A stretch of 64,000 bases of DNA from Solirubrobacteraceae bacterium (GTDB taxonomy: Bacteria; Actinomycetota; Thermoleophilia; Solirubrobacterales; Solirubrobacteraceae): assembly GCA_025449845.1 (NCBI GenBank), contig JANWIP010000017.1, positions 62,001-126,000 on the forward strand, written 5' to 3'. A program made the translations under genes and the position numbers. A model generated the notes under the pieces. The model ran no database searches. It saw only the letters and a list, made by a program, of their open reading frames with translations, and had not been told where the DNA came from. Below are positions 29,899 through 38,358 of the stretch, piece after piece (the first letter of the stretch is position 1; each line of letters begins with the position of its first letter).

Positions 29899-30715
29899 GG
29901 GTGTCATTACGCCCGGGCCTCCGCCGCAGTGTCCAGCAGGCTGGCACACGGGCCCCCCCGACTTCGTCGGCATCGGCGCCCAGCGCTCGGGCACAACGCG
30001 CTGGTTCGACCTCGTCATTGAGCACCCGCTGATCGAGGCGCCGCCGGCGACGCGCAAAGAGCTGCACTACTTCGACCGCTTCCATCCCGGCGGTTTCACG
30101 GCGAGTGACGCCGCCGCCTATCACGACTACTTCCCGCGCCCCCGAGGCCATTTGACGGGCGAGTGGACTCCTGTCTATCTGGCGGCCCCTTGGGCGCCCC
30201 CGATGCTCGCGGCTGCCGCTCCTGACGCGAAGCTGCTGGTCAGCCTGCGCGACCCGGTCGAGCGCTACCTCTCCGGTCTCCAGCGCCACAACCGTGTGGC
30301 CCGCGCCAGCGACACACCGCTCGACGCCATGGCCCCGCTCGATGCCTTCATGCGCGGTTTCTACCATGCCCAGTTGACCCATCTGCTCGCCCACTTCGAC
30401 CGTTCGCGGGTCCTGATCCTTCAGTACGAGTGCTGCGTGCGCGATCCAGTCGCTCAACTGCGGCGCACCTTCGCCTTTCTCGGCCTGCAGGACACCTCCT
30501 TTCTCCCCGGCCTGGAGGCTCATCCCAATCATCAGCCCGACAAGCCGGCCTTGCATGCCGACGCTCGTCGTGCCCTGGTGCAGGCTTACTCCCCGGATGT
30601 CGCTCGGTTGATCGACAGCTTCCCGGAGATCGATCTCGCGCTGTGGCCGAACTTCGCGCACCTCGTTGCAAGCGGAATGGGAGAGCGGGCGAGCGGAACG
30701 GGGGAGCCGTTATGA
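29870..30715 (+). CDS. PAPS-dependent sulfotransferase
   Basis: 281 residues from the ATG at 29870 (an in-frame GTG at 29813 in the first repeat copy is less likely). Family motifs: FVGIGAQRSGTTRWFDLV with the phosphosulfate loop, KELHYFDRF just after it, typical of heparan/chitin-type sulfotransferases, LVSLRDPVERYLSGLQRH as the 3'-phosphate site, and VLILQYECCVRDP in the third strand. The protein is cytoplasmic and would sulfate a sugar or lipid-linked glycan. The ATGA overlap with the next gene makes it part of the operon leading into the sulfotransferase-GT2 fusion. Confidence 0.9.
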   Translation: MSDARLRANQGVITPGPPPQCPAGWHTGPPDFVGIGAQRSGTTRWFDLVIEHPLIEAPPATRKELHYFDRFHPGGFTASDAAAYHDYFPRPRGHLTGEWTPVYLAAPWAPPMLAAAAPDAKLLVSLRDPVERYLSGLQRHNRVARASDTPLDAMAPLDAFMRGFYHAQLTHLLAHFDRSRVLILQYECCVRDPVAQLRRTFAFLGLQDTSFLPGLEAHPNHQPDKPALHADARRALVQAYSPDVARLIDSFPEIDLALWPNFAHLVASGMGERASGTGEPL

Positions 30716-33438
30716 CCCGTGCGGGAGACGCCGCAACGGGATCTGCGGTGGTCGTGCTGGGGATGGCACGGAGTGGGACCTCGGCGATCACCCGGCTGTT
30801 GGCCCTGCTGGGGGTCCAGTTGGGTTCTGAAGGGGCGCTCATGCCAGCGGCGGGAGAGAACGCGAAAGGCTTCTTCGAGCACCGTCCGATGATGCGGATC
30901 AACAAACAGCTGCTGGAGCGGCTGGGCGGGTCCTGGTCTGAGCCGCCGCGGCTCCCGGACGGTTGGCAGTGGGATGCGGGGCTTGACGATCTGCGCGCGC
31001 AGGCCCGCGAGCTGATCGCAGCCGAGTTCGCGGGTGCCCGGCTGTGGGGGTTCAAGGACCCGCGCACTTCGCTGACGCTGCCTTTTTGGGATGAGCTGCT
31101 CGGCGAGGCCAGGTATGTGATCTGCCATCGCCGGCCGCTTGACAGCGCGCGCTCGCTGGAGAAGCGCAACGGGATCAGACTCGACGAAGGCGTCGAGCTG
31201 TGGACGCGTTATACGGCTTCGGCGCTTGCGCACACGGCGGGGCGCCGGCGCATCCTGGTTGGTTACGAGGAGCTGTTCACCGATCGCGAAGCGCTCGTGA
31301 GAGAGCTTGCCGACTTCCTCGGTGTGGCCGAGCAGGCCGAGAGCCCGCGCCTGCGCGCGGAGGTCGAGGGGTGGATCGAGGAGGGGCTGCGCCATCACGC
31401 CGGTACGCTGCGTGAGCTGCTGGAGCACCCTGCGGTGTCGGCGCAGGCGCAGGCGCTGCACCTGCTGCTGGGGCTCTCTGCTGCCTCGCGCCGCGACGAC
31501 GCCGTGAGCGGCGGCTGCGACGATGCGCTCGACGGCATGGCCCGCACGCTGCTGCGCCGGGCGGACGCGCGGGCGGCCCTGGCTCCGATGGCGGCGGGGT
31601 CACTGGCGGCGGCGGATCGTGACTCCGCTTCGATCACGAACGATCCCTCGCACAACGGCTATGTCTCGCGTAAGCCTCTCCAGCGGCGTGAGGCGCCCAC
31701 GGGCCACGCGGTCGGGGGCATTGACGCCAGCATAGTTGTGGTTTTCGGCGACGATCCTTGGGGCGCCATGGCCTGCATGGAGAGCCTTGCGGAGCTCGCC
31801 CCGGGCTCCCCGCCGCATGAGATGGTGCTGGTTGACAATGCGTCGCTCGGGCTGCGTGCGACTCTTGATGCGCTTGTCGGCGATGTGCAAATCGTCTACT
31901 TGCCCGAGCGCGTCAGCGTAATTGCGGCGCTGCGTGCGGGTGCGGAGGTTGCCACCGGAGAGGTCGTTGTCTGCCTGCCCGCCCCGGCTCTGTTCGCTGC
32001 TGACGCATTTGCTGTCATGTGCAACGAACTGTGTCACGGCCTCGCTGCGGTGGCCTCGGTCGATCCCGAGGCTCACATGGCTCATCCCACAGCGGCCCAC
32101 GCGCTCGCGTTGCGCCGCGATGCCCTGCCTGCGCTCGAGCTGCCCGCGCTCGATGACGTGCCTGACGAGCAGATCATCGCCGCGCTGTGCCTGGAGCTGG
32201 CCGGCAACGGTATGGCCCCAGTGTGCGTCGATGCCCACGTCTCCTCTCCGCCGACGCCCATCTGTCGGCGTGGGCCGGGGGTCGAGCAGATCGAGGTCTC
32301 CGTTGTCATCCCCACCCTCGACGGCGCCTCGCGGGAGGTCCGCGAGTGCCTGCGCGCGGTGCAGGCCACGATTCGCGTGCCCCACGAGATCGTCGTCGTC
32401 GACAACGGCGCTCCGCCGCAAGGATTCACGGCGCCTGTCAACGCTGCCCTGCGTGCGGCCCGTGGGCGCCACCTGGTTGTGATGAACGACGATGTGCGGG
32501 TGCTCGACGGCTGGTGGGAGCCGCTTGCCGACGCGCTCGACGGGGGCGCACCGCTCGTGTTTCCGCTGACCGTCGAGGGGCGCATGCGCTGGGAGTTCGC
32601 CGCCTGGTGCTTTGCGATGCGTCGCGAGACCTTCGAGGACATGGCCAGTGAGCCGCATGAGTTCTTCGATCCCAGCATGGTCCTCTGGTGCCAGGACATC
32701 GATCTGCGCAAGCGCCTCAGCGCTCGGGGCACTCCGCCGCTGTGCGTGCCCGAGTCGCGCATTCGCCACGTCGGCTCGCGCACCGTGCGCGTCGCGGCAC
32801 CTCACCACGCGCTGCGCCTCTGGATCCACGCCCAGGCCGCCGGCGACACCGAGGTCTTTCGCGCGCGCTACCCGCAGGAGAGCGGCGCGCGGGAGCAAAG
32901 CAGCGCACGGGAGGAGAGAGGCACGCGCGAGGAAAGCGGCGCGCGCGAGCACGACGGACTGCCGCCCGCCTCGCCCATCCTCACGCCCGAGCACCTTGAG
33001 CTTGCTCTCGCCGAGGACACCCTTCGCTTCCGCGCCGACGGGCCCGCGTGGGAGAGCCATACGCTGGCCTGGCCGCATGATGCAGGGCACTTCTTCCTCG
33101 CCGGCGAGATGGAGGTTCGCTCGCCGGACTCCGTCCAGGACATCCTCGTGCGCGCCGTCTTCGCCGATGACGAGCGCGAGCTGTACTGGATGGACCTCGT
33201 GCCGGGCGTGCTCGGGACCGGGCGCATCGCCTTCACGCTGCCGCGCGAGCGGGCCCGTCCGATCCGCCTCGCGCCCGGTGAAGCGCCGGCCGACTGGTCG
33301 CGGGTGTGTACCGTGCGCCTCTGCGCCCGCTCGCGTCTGCGCGGAGCGCTGCATCGTGCGCCGGACGCGCCCGGAGCCACGACCGCCGTGCTCACCAACC
33401 TGCGCCTGCTCGCGCTCCCGGCCGAGGTGCTTCGATGA
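30712..33438 (+). CDS. sulfotransferase - tandem GT2 fusion with C-terminal beta-sandwich
   Basis: 908 residues from the ATG at 30712 (ATGA overlap). Residues 10-270 are a sulfotransferase: VVVLGMARSGTSAITRLLAL, GFKDPRTSLTLPFW and CHRRPLDSARSLEKR. Residues about 337-520 form a degenerate GT2-like segment (IVVVFGDDPWGAM, LVDNASLGLR). Residues about 529-710 form a fuller GT2 domain: VSVVIPTLDGASREVRECLR, MNDDVRVLDGWW with the DxD-like site, and LWCQDIDLRKRLSARG. An 18-bp repeat (SAREQS-like) precedes a terminal beta-rich domain (ESHTLAWPHDAGHFFLAGEM). Sugar transfer and sulfation are probably coupled. It is followed by the GT-A gene at 33479. Confidence 0.85.
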   Translation: MTRAGDAATGSAVVVLGMARSGTSAITRLLALLGVQLGSEGALMPAAGENAKGFFEHRPMMRINKQLLERLGGSWSEPPRLPDGWQWDAGLDDLRAQARELIAAEFAGARLWGFKDPRTSLTLPFWDELLGEARYVICHRRPLDSARSLEKRNGIRLDEGVELWTRYTASALAHTAGRRRILVGYEELFTDREALVRELADFLGVAEQAESPRLRAEVEGWIEEGLRHHAGTLRELLEHPAVSAQAQALHLLLGLSAASRRDDAVSGGCDDALDGMARTLLRRADARAALAPMAAGSLAAADRDSASITNDPSHNGYVSRKPLQRREAPTGHAVGGIDASIVVVFGDDPWGAMACMESLAELAPGSPPHEMVLVDNASLGLRATLDALVGDVQIVYLPERVSVIAALRAGAEVATGEVVVCLPAPALFAADAFAVMCNELCHGLAAVASVDPEAHMAHPTAAHALALRRDALPALELPALDDVPDEQIIAALCLELAGNGMAPVCVDAHVSSPPTPICRRGPGVEQIEVSVVIPTLDGASREVRECLRAVQATIRVPHEIVVVDNGAPPQGFTAPVNAALRAARGRHLVVMNDDVRVLDGWWEPLADALDGGAPLVFPLTVEGRMRWEFAAWCFAMRRETFEDMASEPHEFFDPSMVLWCQDIDLRKRLSARGTPPLCVPESRIRHVGSRTVRVAAPHHALRLWIHAQAAGDTEVFRARYPQESGAREQSSAREERGTREESGAREHDGLPPASPILTPEHLELALAEDTLRFRADGPAWESHTLAWPHDAGHFFLAGEMEVRSPDSVQDILVRAVFADDERELYWMDLVPGVLGTGRIAFTLPRERARPIRLAPGEAPADWSRVCTVRLCARSRLRGALHRAPDAPGATTAVLTNLRLLALPAEVLR
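32875..32948 (+). repeat. 18-bp in-frame repeat coding SAREES-like hexapeptides
   Basis: About four copies encode charged hexapeptides (GAREQS, SAREER, GTREES, GAREHD) between the GT2 and beta-sandwich domains, an interdomain spacer of variable length. Confidence 0.8.
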
Positions 33439-33492
33439 GCTTTGGGATTGTGTTCGTGGTCGCTGCCGAGGTGCTTCGATGAGCCTTGGGAT
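33421..33492 (+). repeat. second 44-bp tandem duplication across a start codon
   Basis: Copies at 33421-33448 and 33465-33492 share GCCGAGGTGCTTCGATGAGC and TTGGGAT. Their ATGs at 33435 and 33479 are 44 bp apart, exactly as in the duplication at 29826/29870, but the sequence is unrelated. Confidence 0.93.
33435..33482 (+). CDS. 15-codon minicistron from the duplicated glycosyltransferase start
   Basis: MSFGIVFVVAAEVLR begins at an ATG overlapping the stop of the upstream fusion gene (ATGA) and ends in a TGA overlapping the ATG of the glycosyltransferase (ATGA). Ribosomes could thus pass from gene to gene through two overlaps. Its first five residues copy the true protein start (MSLGI). Translation is not shown. 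Confidence 0.45.
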   Translation: MSFGIVFVVAAEVLR

Positions 33493-34294
33493 CGCGGTCA
33501 TCACCTACCGGCGGCGCGACCGCTTCGAGCCGCTGATGGAGCGCCTCGCCCGCTTCACCGAGGCGCCCTACGAGCTGGTGGTCGCCGACGACGACGGCCG
33601 GGACGGCACCGTGGAGTGGTGCCATGCGCGGGGTATACGCATCATCACCGGCGAAAACCGCGGCGTCGCGCGCAATAAGAATCGTGGGCTCTTCGCGCTG
33701 GCCAGCCTCGGCTGCGACCCGATCCTGATCATGGAGGACGATGTCTACCCGGACGTGCCGGGGTGGGAGGCCGACTGGGTGCAGGCGACGCGGCGCTGGC
33801 ACCATATGTCCTACCTGCACCCGCGCATCGCCGATGCGACCGTTTCGGGCAGGGGCACTCCGGAGGATCCCTTCGTCAATCCGAAGGCCACCGCTCAGTT
33901 GCTTACGATCTCCGCGCGCGCTCTCTCCGAGGTTGGCTACCTCGACAGCCGCTTCATCGGCTGGGGACACGCGCATGGCGAGTGGACCACGCGCATCAAG
34001 CGCGCCGGCTACGGCTTCAAGCCGATCGTCCTTCCCGACGGCACCAAGCCCAAGGCGCAGCTCTACCTCATCGGCGGCCTGGTTGATAACGAGGGCAGCC
34101 GCTGGCGCGACGAGGAATCCGGCCGGCGCAACCGCGAGCTGTACAGGCAGATATACCCCGAGCCGATCTTCCGCCGTCCCTGGCGCTCAGCGCATGAGCG
34201 CGCCGCTTTTCTCGCCGAGCAGAGCCAGGCGGGGATCGACGGCGAGGAGCTTGCCGCGGCACTCGATGCGGCGCTGGACCTCACCGCGGCCTGA
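33479..34294 (+). CDS. GT-A (GT2-like) glycosyltransferase, paralogue 2
   Basis: 271 residues from the ATG at 33479. It has the same blocks as the genes at 4061 and 54387: LGIAVITYRRRDRFEPL, VADDDGRDGTVEW, NRGVARNKNRGLFALASLGC, MEDDVYPDVPGWE with the DxD-position acids, GWGHAHGEWTTRIKRAGYGF and FRRPWRS. It should transfer a sugar from a nucleotide donor to a cytoplasmic lipid-linked glycan. It closes the plus-strand run that starts with the sulfotransferase at 29870. Its end overlaps the convergent methyltransferase gene by 14 nt. Confidence 0.88.
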   Translation: MSLGIAVITYRRRDRFEPLMERLARFTEAPYELVVADDDGRDGTVEWCHARGIRIITGENRGVARNKNRGLFALASLGCDPILIMEDDVYPDVPGWEADWVQATRRWHHMSYLHPRIADATVSGRGTPEDPFVNPKATAQLLTISARALSEVGYLDSRFIGWGHAHGEWTTRIKRAGYGFKPIVLPDGTKPKAQLYLIGGLVDNEGSRWRDEESGRRNRELYRQIYPEPIFRRPWRSAHERAAFLAEQSQAGIDGEELAAALDAALDLTAA

Positions 34295-34997
34295 GCGGCA
34301 CGGGAGCTCCGAGCTGCTCATACAGCGCCATGCCGCCGAAGCGCCCGCGGTAGGCGAGACCCATCGAGTCCTCGCGCTCGGCGAGCGCGCGCGCGACGCC
34401 ATACTCGCCGCTCTCGTTCTGCGGGTGAAAGCAGTCGTGGAACATCACCACGCCGCCTGGCTCGATCCGACCTTCAAGCGCCCGCAGGTCACGCGTGAAA
34501 CCTTCGTAGGAGTGATCGCCGTCGATGAAGACCGTGTCAAAGCGGCCCGGCAGCTGTGCGATCACCGTGGCTGAATCCCCTCGCAGCAGCGTGACCAGCT
34601 CCAGCAGGCCCCGCTCGCGCAGGTTGCCTGCGGCGATCGGCTCGTACTTGTCGTTCAGCTCCACCGAATACAGCGGGCCGCCGCTTCGGTTGGCAGTGCC
34701 GTCGCGCAGGCCCATCGCCAGCACCGCCGTGCTCTTGCCGTGCAGGCGTCCCACCTCCAGGATCGCTCCGCGCGCAAAGAACGCCGCCTCATACAGCTTG
34801 TACTGATCGCCCTCCATCAGCTTGCCTTTGATGCTCGCCACGGCCTCTGGGATGCCCTCGTGCACCGGGCCTAGAAAGCCATGCGCCCCGATCTCGGGCA
34901 CATACAGCGAAGGCTCGAAGGAGCGGTAGATCGGCTCATAGCCGCGGGGACGACGCGACTCGTGCAGGTACACGAAGCGGGAAGCGCTCGCGTCCAT
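34281..34997 (-). CDS. SAM-dependent methyltransferase (Methyltransf_24-like)
   Basis: 238 residues from the ATG at 34997; longer in-frame starts lie inside the upstream gene. The fold is a class I methyltransferase: GAILEVGRLHGKSTAVLAMG for SAM binding, LYSVELNDKY ending in the acidic ribose-binding position, FDTVFIDGDHSYEGFTRDLR and GGVVMFHDCF. The FIDGDHSYEG signature is common in methyltransferases of polysaccharide clusters and in cephalosporin hydroxylase-like proteins. The start overlaps the upstream stop (TGATG), so it is coupled to the three-domain gene at 34997-38248. The substrate is probably a sugar hydroxyl of the surface glycan. Confidence 0.83.
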   Translation of the reverse strand: MDASASRFVYLHESRRPRGYEPIYRSFEPSLYVPEIGAHGFLGPVHEGIPEAVASIKGKLMEGDQYKLYEAAFFARGAILEVGRLHGKSTAVLAMGLRDGTANRSGGPLYSVELNDKYEPIAAGNLRERGLLELVTLLRGDSATVIAQLPGRFDTVFIDGDHSYEGFTRDLRALEGRIEPGGVVMFHDCFHPQNESGEYGVARALAEREDSMGLAYRGRFGGMALYEQLGAPVPLRPR

Positions 34998-37900
34998 CAC
35001 TCCCCTGCCAGCAGCGCCGTCGCGCGTCCGGTGTCCTGCGAGGGCTTGCCGAAGCGCTCGCCGTGGGCGCGCTCGAACAGCACATACTCCGACAGAGCCG
35101 CGCGGATCGCTGAGTAGCGACCAGCCGTCGCGAGCGCCTTGCCTTGCAACCGCTCCAGCAGCTCCCGGTCCCGCAGCAGTCCTGAAAGCGCCTCCACCGC
35201 ACCTGTGGGGCCGAGCGTGTCCACCGCAAGCGCGTTCTCGCCCGGCTCCACGAACTCCCACACGCCGCCCATCGCCGGGACCACCGCGGTGGCGCCGCAC
35301 GCCATCGCCTCCAGCGCCGTGCGTCCGAATGCCTGGTAGACCGACATATCCAGGAACACATCGGACTCGCGCAGCAGCTCCGCCACCTCGCTCCTGCTCA
35401 ACAGGCCCCGGTGGCGCTCAAGCACGCGCTCGGCGCCGGGGTGGATCTCTCGCAGCTCATCGGCATAGCAGCCAAAGGTGCTCACCTGCACCTCGCCCCC
35501 GTGCAGCTCCAGCAGCTCTTCGAGCACCGCGATCGTGGCCAGCGGCTGGCGGCGCGCCGTGCGCGGACGCACCATCGCCACCACCCGCAAAGGGCCGTCT
35601 GCCCGCACCTGCCTGGCGTCCGCGTTGAACAGCTCGCGGTCGATGCTCGGCTCGACCTTGGCCACGAACAGGCCATGGCGCTCGGCCACCACATTGCACA
35701 GCCAATGCGACTTGGCGAACAGCAGCATGTCGGGCAGCGCCGTATATGAGGCCACCGCCTCCTGCGCGATGTAGGGCGCCGTGAAGAAAGGCTCGTAGTC
35801 CTGCACGTAGTAGGCCGCCAGGAAATCCGAGCGCCGTTCGCGGATCGCGCCGAGCAGCGCCACCGACTTGTGGTGCGTTGCGCTGATCACATCGGCGTCG
35901 GCCGTCCGCTCGGCCAGCTCCTGCTCATCGGCGAACGTCTCGAACACCTCCTCGAAGTCCTCATACACCCCCCGCGCGCGCTCCCCGTCCCAGCGCGGCA
36001 GCATGATGCGCGCCGGTACGCCCAGGCCGCGCAGCGCGCGCGTCTCCTGGTAGAGCGAATGCGACCCTCCCGATCCGCCGTGGGCCAGGCCGGGCAGCAG
36101 GAACGCGACGCTCAGCGGCTTGCCCGCGGGGCTGCTCAACAGCTCGGCCGTCGCCCGCGGATTGGCGATGCGCTCTGCCACCGCGGCCCGCACCGGCGCC
36201 AGACTCTCATCGGCCTCCATCCGTGCCACCTGTGCCTGCACCTGCTCGCGGCCATGTTTCTCCAGGAAGGTCTCGTAATTTGCCTGTGCCAGCCGTGTGC
36301 GGCCTTCCGCGCCATAGGAGCGCGACTTGGCATGGTGCACGTAGGCGTCATCCACGACGGCCAGCTCGAAGCCCGCCTCTCGCGCGCGCAGCGAGTAGTC
36401 GTTCTCCTCGCAGTAGCCTGCCGCGAAACGCTCCTCATCCAGCAGCCCCACGCTCTTGATCACCCCACGCTTGATCGTGTAGCAGAAGCCGTTGAGGAAG
36501 GGGAGGGGGGGTGCCGCGTGCGCCGCGATCTGGGCCACGACTGCACCCATGGCGTCCGTCGTCATCCAGCTTGGGAGCGGGTTCTCCGCCCACCTGCTCC
36601 CTTCCCTCACCGTTGGCACCGACTGGTGGCTGGCGGCATTTGACAGCGGTCCCAGGATGCCCATCTCCGCATGACTCTCGCCGCAGGCGACGATGCGCCC
36701 GAGCCAGCCGGGCGTGAGCACCGTGTCGCTGTTGAGCAGCACCACGTAGTCGCTCTGCGACGCCTCGATTCCCCGATTGGCCGCGAGTGTGTAGCCGTGC
36801 GGTGGCTGCTCGCGCTGGATCAGCGTCACCATCGGGTGGCGATCGGCGAAGGCCCGCAGGAAGCGTGACGTCTGCTCGCCGCTGCCGTCGTTCACCACGA
36901 TCAGGCGCAGGGGGCGGTCGGTCTTTGCCAACAGCGACCACAGGCACTCGCGCACCTCTGGGAGCGCGTCGTGCACGCACACCACCACGTCCACGCTCGG
37001 CTCGCCCGGCTCCTGTTCGACCCCTTCCCCGCGCAGGATGCCGCGCAGATCGAGTGGACAGGGCAGCGACAGCGGGTCGCGCTCCTGCTCGCCTGGCAAC
37101 GCGCCTTCCACCAGCGGCAGGTACTGGTCGAGCAGCGTCTGCCACGCCTCGCGCTCACCTCTTGCCTGGGGCTGCGGCACGGTCGGGGTCGCGCCGTTCG
37201 CCTCTTCGCCGCCCTCGGCCTCTGCCTCCTTCCCCCCGCCAGGCGGAAGCTCGCCCTCGTCTCGCATAGGGGCGATCTCCGCGTCAGCTTGCAACCGCGC
37301 GAGTGTGTCCTCCAGGACACGCACCTGTTCCTCTAGCGCGGCCCTCCCCTCCAAATCGTCCTCCAACTCCGCGACCCGCTCGGTCAACTCCCGCACGCGC
37401 CGATGCAACGCGACTGTCTCGCGCGGGTCGGGCGAGCGCATCACCTGTTTGAGCTGCGTCTCGGCCAGGCGCCGCTGGATGTTGGCCCGCTTCAGTTCCG
37501 CGTCGAGCCGCGCCTGCTCGATCGCCTCGCATTGTGCGCGCAGGAAGGCCGGGCGATCGAGCGACTCCAGCAGTTCGCGCAGCGGCGCGCGGGCCGCGAG
37601 CACCGGCTCGCTCACGAGGATCGACATCCCGCTCAGCCCCGGGATCGACCAGCTGCGCCACGGGCTCTCGGACTCCGCCATGAAATCCTCGACCGCCGTG
37701 AGGACGCCGTTGCCCGGCGTGCCTTCCAGCAGCGCATTCTCCAGGTGGTCGTTGAGCCCTGGGCCCAGCTCCATCCGGCCGGGCTTGAGCCCCTGCCGCG
37801 CGTGCGGCTGGCGCTGCGCCTCGGGAATCGCCTGCGGCTCGTAGTAGAGGTCGCGCCGCCCATAGGGCCAGCCGACGTCGTGCAGCAGCATCACCGGCGG

Positions 37901-38248
37901 CTCGTGCCCGTCCTTGAGCGCACGCTGCTCCAGCGCGCGCAGCTCGCTGATCACCGTGTACCAGTTGTGATCTCCGTCGATCAGCGCCAGATCGACCGCG
38001 GCGATCTCGCCCAGCACTTCGAGGCTCTTGCGACGGTGAAAGCGCAGCTGCTCGCCGTATTGCGCTTCCAGCCGGTCCACATTCAGTGTCGGATCGGGGT
38101 CGATCGCGTGCACCACCGCGCCGTTCGCCTGGGCCCAGCGCAGCAGCGGTCCGCTCACCGCGCCTACCTCCACGCCCACCTCCACGATCGCGCCGGGGCG
38201 GATCGCTTCCAGCAAGGGATGGATGAGCAGCTTCAAGAACCAGTGCAT
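34997..38248 (-). CDS. three-domain methyltransferase - GT2 - GT4 enzyme
   Basis: 1,083 residues from the ATG at 38248; an upstream GTG in frame is less likely because the methyltransferase domain starts right at this Met. Residues 15-225: Methyltransf_24-like domain (GAIVEVGVEVGAVSGPLL, DLALIDGDHNWYTVISELR). Residues 250-330: charged coiled coil. Residues about 415-660: GT2 (VDVVVCVHDALPEVRECLW, VVLLNSDTVLTPGWLGRI, CEENDYSLRAREAGFELAVV). Residues about 708-1083: GT4-like (SVAFLLPGLAHGGSGGSHSL, YYVQDYEPFF, VYQAFGRTALEAMACGATAV). The GT4 part closely resembles the separate gene at 39021. A single chain could elongate with two sugars and methylate. Divergent from the gene at 38359. Confidence 0.87.
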   Translation of the reverse strand: MHWFLKLLIHPLLEAIRPGAIVEVGVEVGAVSGPLLRWAQANGAVVHAIDPDPTLNVDRLEAQYGEQLRFHRRKSLEVLGEIAAVDLALIDGDHNWYTVISELRALEQRALKDGHEPPVMLLHDVGWPYGRRDLYYEPQAIPEAQRQPHARQGLKPGRMELGPGLNDHLENALLEGTPGNGVLTAVEDFMAESESPWRSWSIPGLSGMSILVSEPVLAARAPLRELLESLDRPAFLRAQCEAIEQARLDAELKRANIQRRLAETQLKQVMRSPDPRETVALHRRVRELTERVAELEDDLEGRAALEEQVRVLEDTLARLQADAEIAPMRDEGELPPGGGKEAEAEGGEEANGATPTVPQPQARGEREAWQTLLDQYLPLVEGALPGEQERDPLSLPCPLDLRGILRGEGVEQEPGEPSVDVVVCVHDALPEVRECLWSLLAKTDRPLRLIVVNDGSGEQTSRFLRAFADRHPMVTLIQREQPPHGYTLAANRGIEASQSDYVVLLNSDTVLTPGWLGRIVACGESHAEMGILGPLSNAASHQSVPTVREGSRWAENPLPSWMTTDAMGAVVAQIAAHAAPPLPFLNGFCYTIKRGVIKSVGLLDEERFAAGYCEENDYSLRAREAGFELAVVDDAYVHHAKSRSYGAEGRTRLAQANYETFLEKHGREQVQAQVARMEADESLAPVRAAVAERIANPRATAELLSSPAGKPLSVAFLLPGLAHGGSGGSHSLYQETRALRGLGVPARIMLPRWDGERARGVYEDFEEVFETFADEQELAERTADADVISATHHKSVALLGAIRERRSDFLAAYYVQDYEPFFTAPYIAQEAVASYTALPDMLLFAKSHWLCNVVAERHGLFVAKVEPSIDRELFNADARQVRADGPLRVVAMVRPRTARRQPLATIAVLEELLELHGGEVQVSTFGCYADELREIHPGAERVLERHRGLLSRSEVAELLRESDVFLDMSVYQAFGRTALEAMACGATAVVPAMGGVWEFVEPGENALAVDTLGPTGAVEALSGLLRDRELLERLQGKALATAGRYSAIRAALSEYVLFERAHGERFGKPSQDTGRATALLAGE

Positions 38249-38309
38249 GGCGACCCGGGGGCGCAGTGTATGGCCGCCAGCGCGCCGCGCGCGGGGGTCG
38301 GCGGCACGA

Positions 38310-38331
38310 TTCACCGCTTCTTCACATGGCG
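38310..38331 (+). promoter_or_regulatory. PHO-box-like 11-bp direct repeat
   Basis: TTCACCGCTTC at 38310 and TTCACATGGCG at 38321 form two 11-nt units with a TTCAC core, 49 bp before the GTG at 38359. The same spacing to the start (50 bp) is seen for the repeat before the flippase gene at 51632. Confidence 0.45.
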
Positions 38332-38358
38332 CCGAGTGGGTTCGATTGACTTTGGATC

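Noticed and set aside
31600-33504. 634-codon open frame opposite the sulfotransferase-GT2 fusion
   Set aside because: No motif, composition typical of an antisense frame in GC-rich DNA; the plus frame has GT2 signatures.
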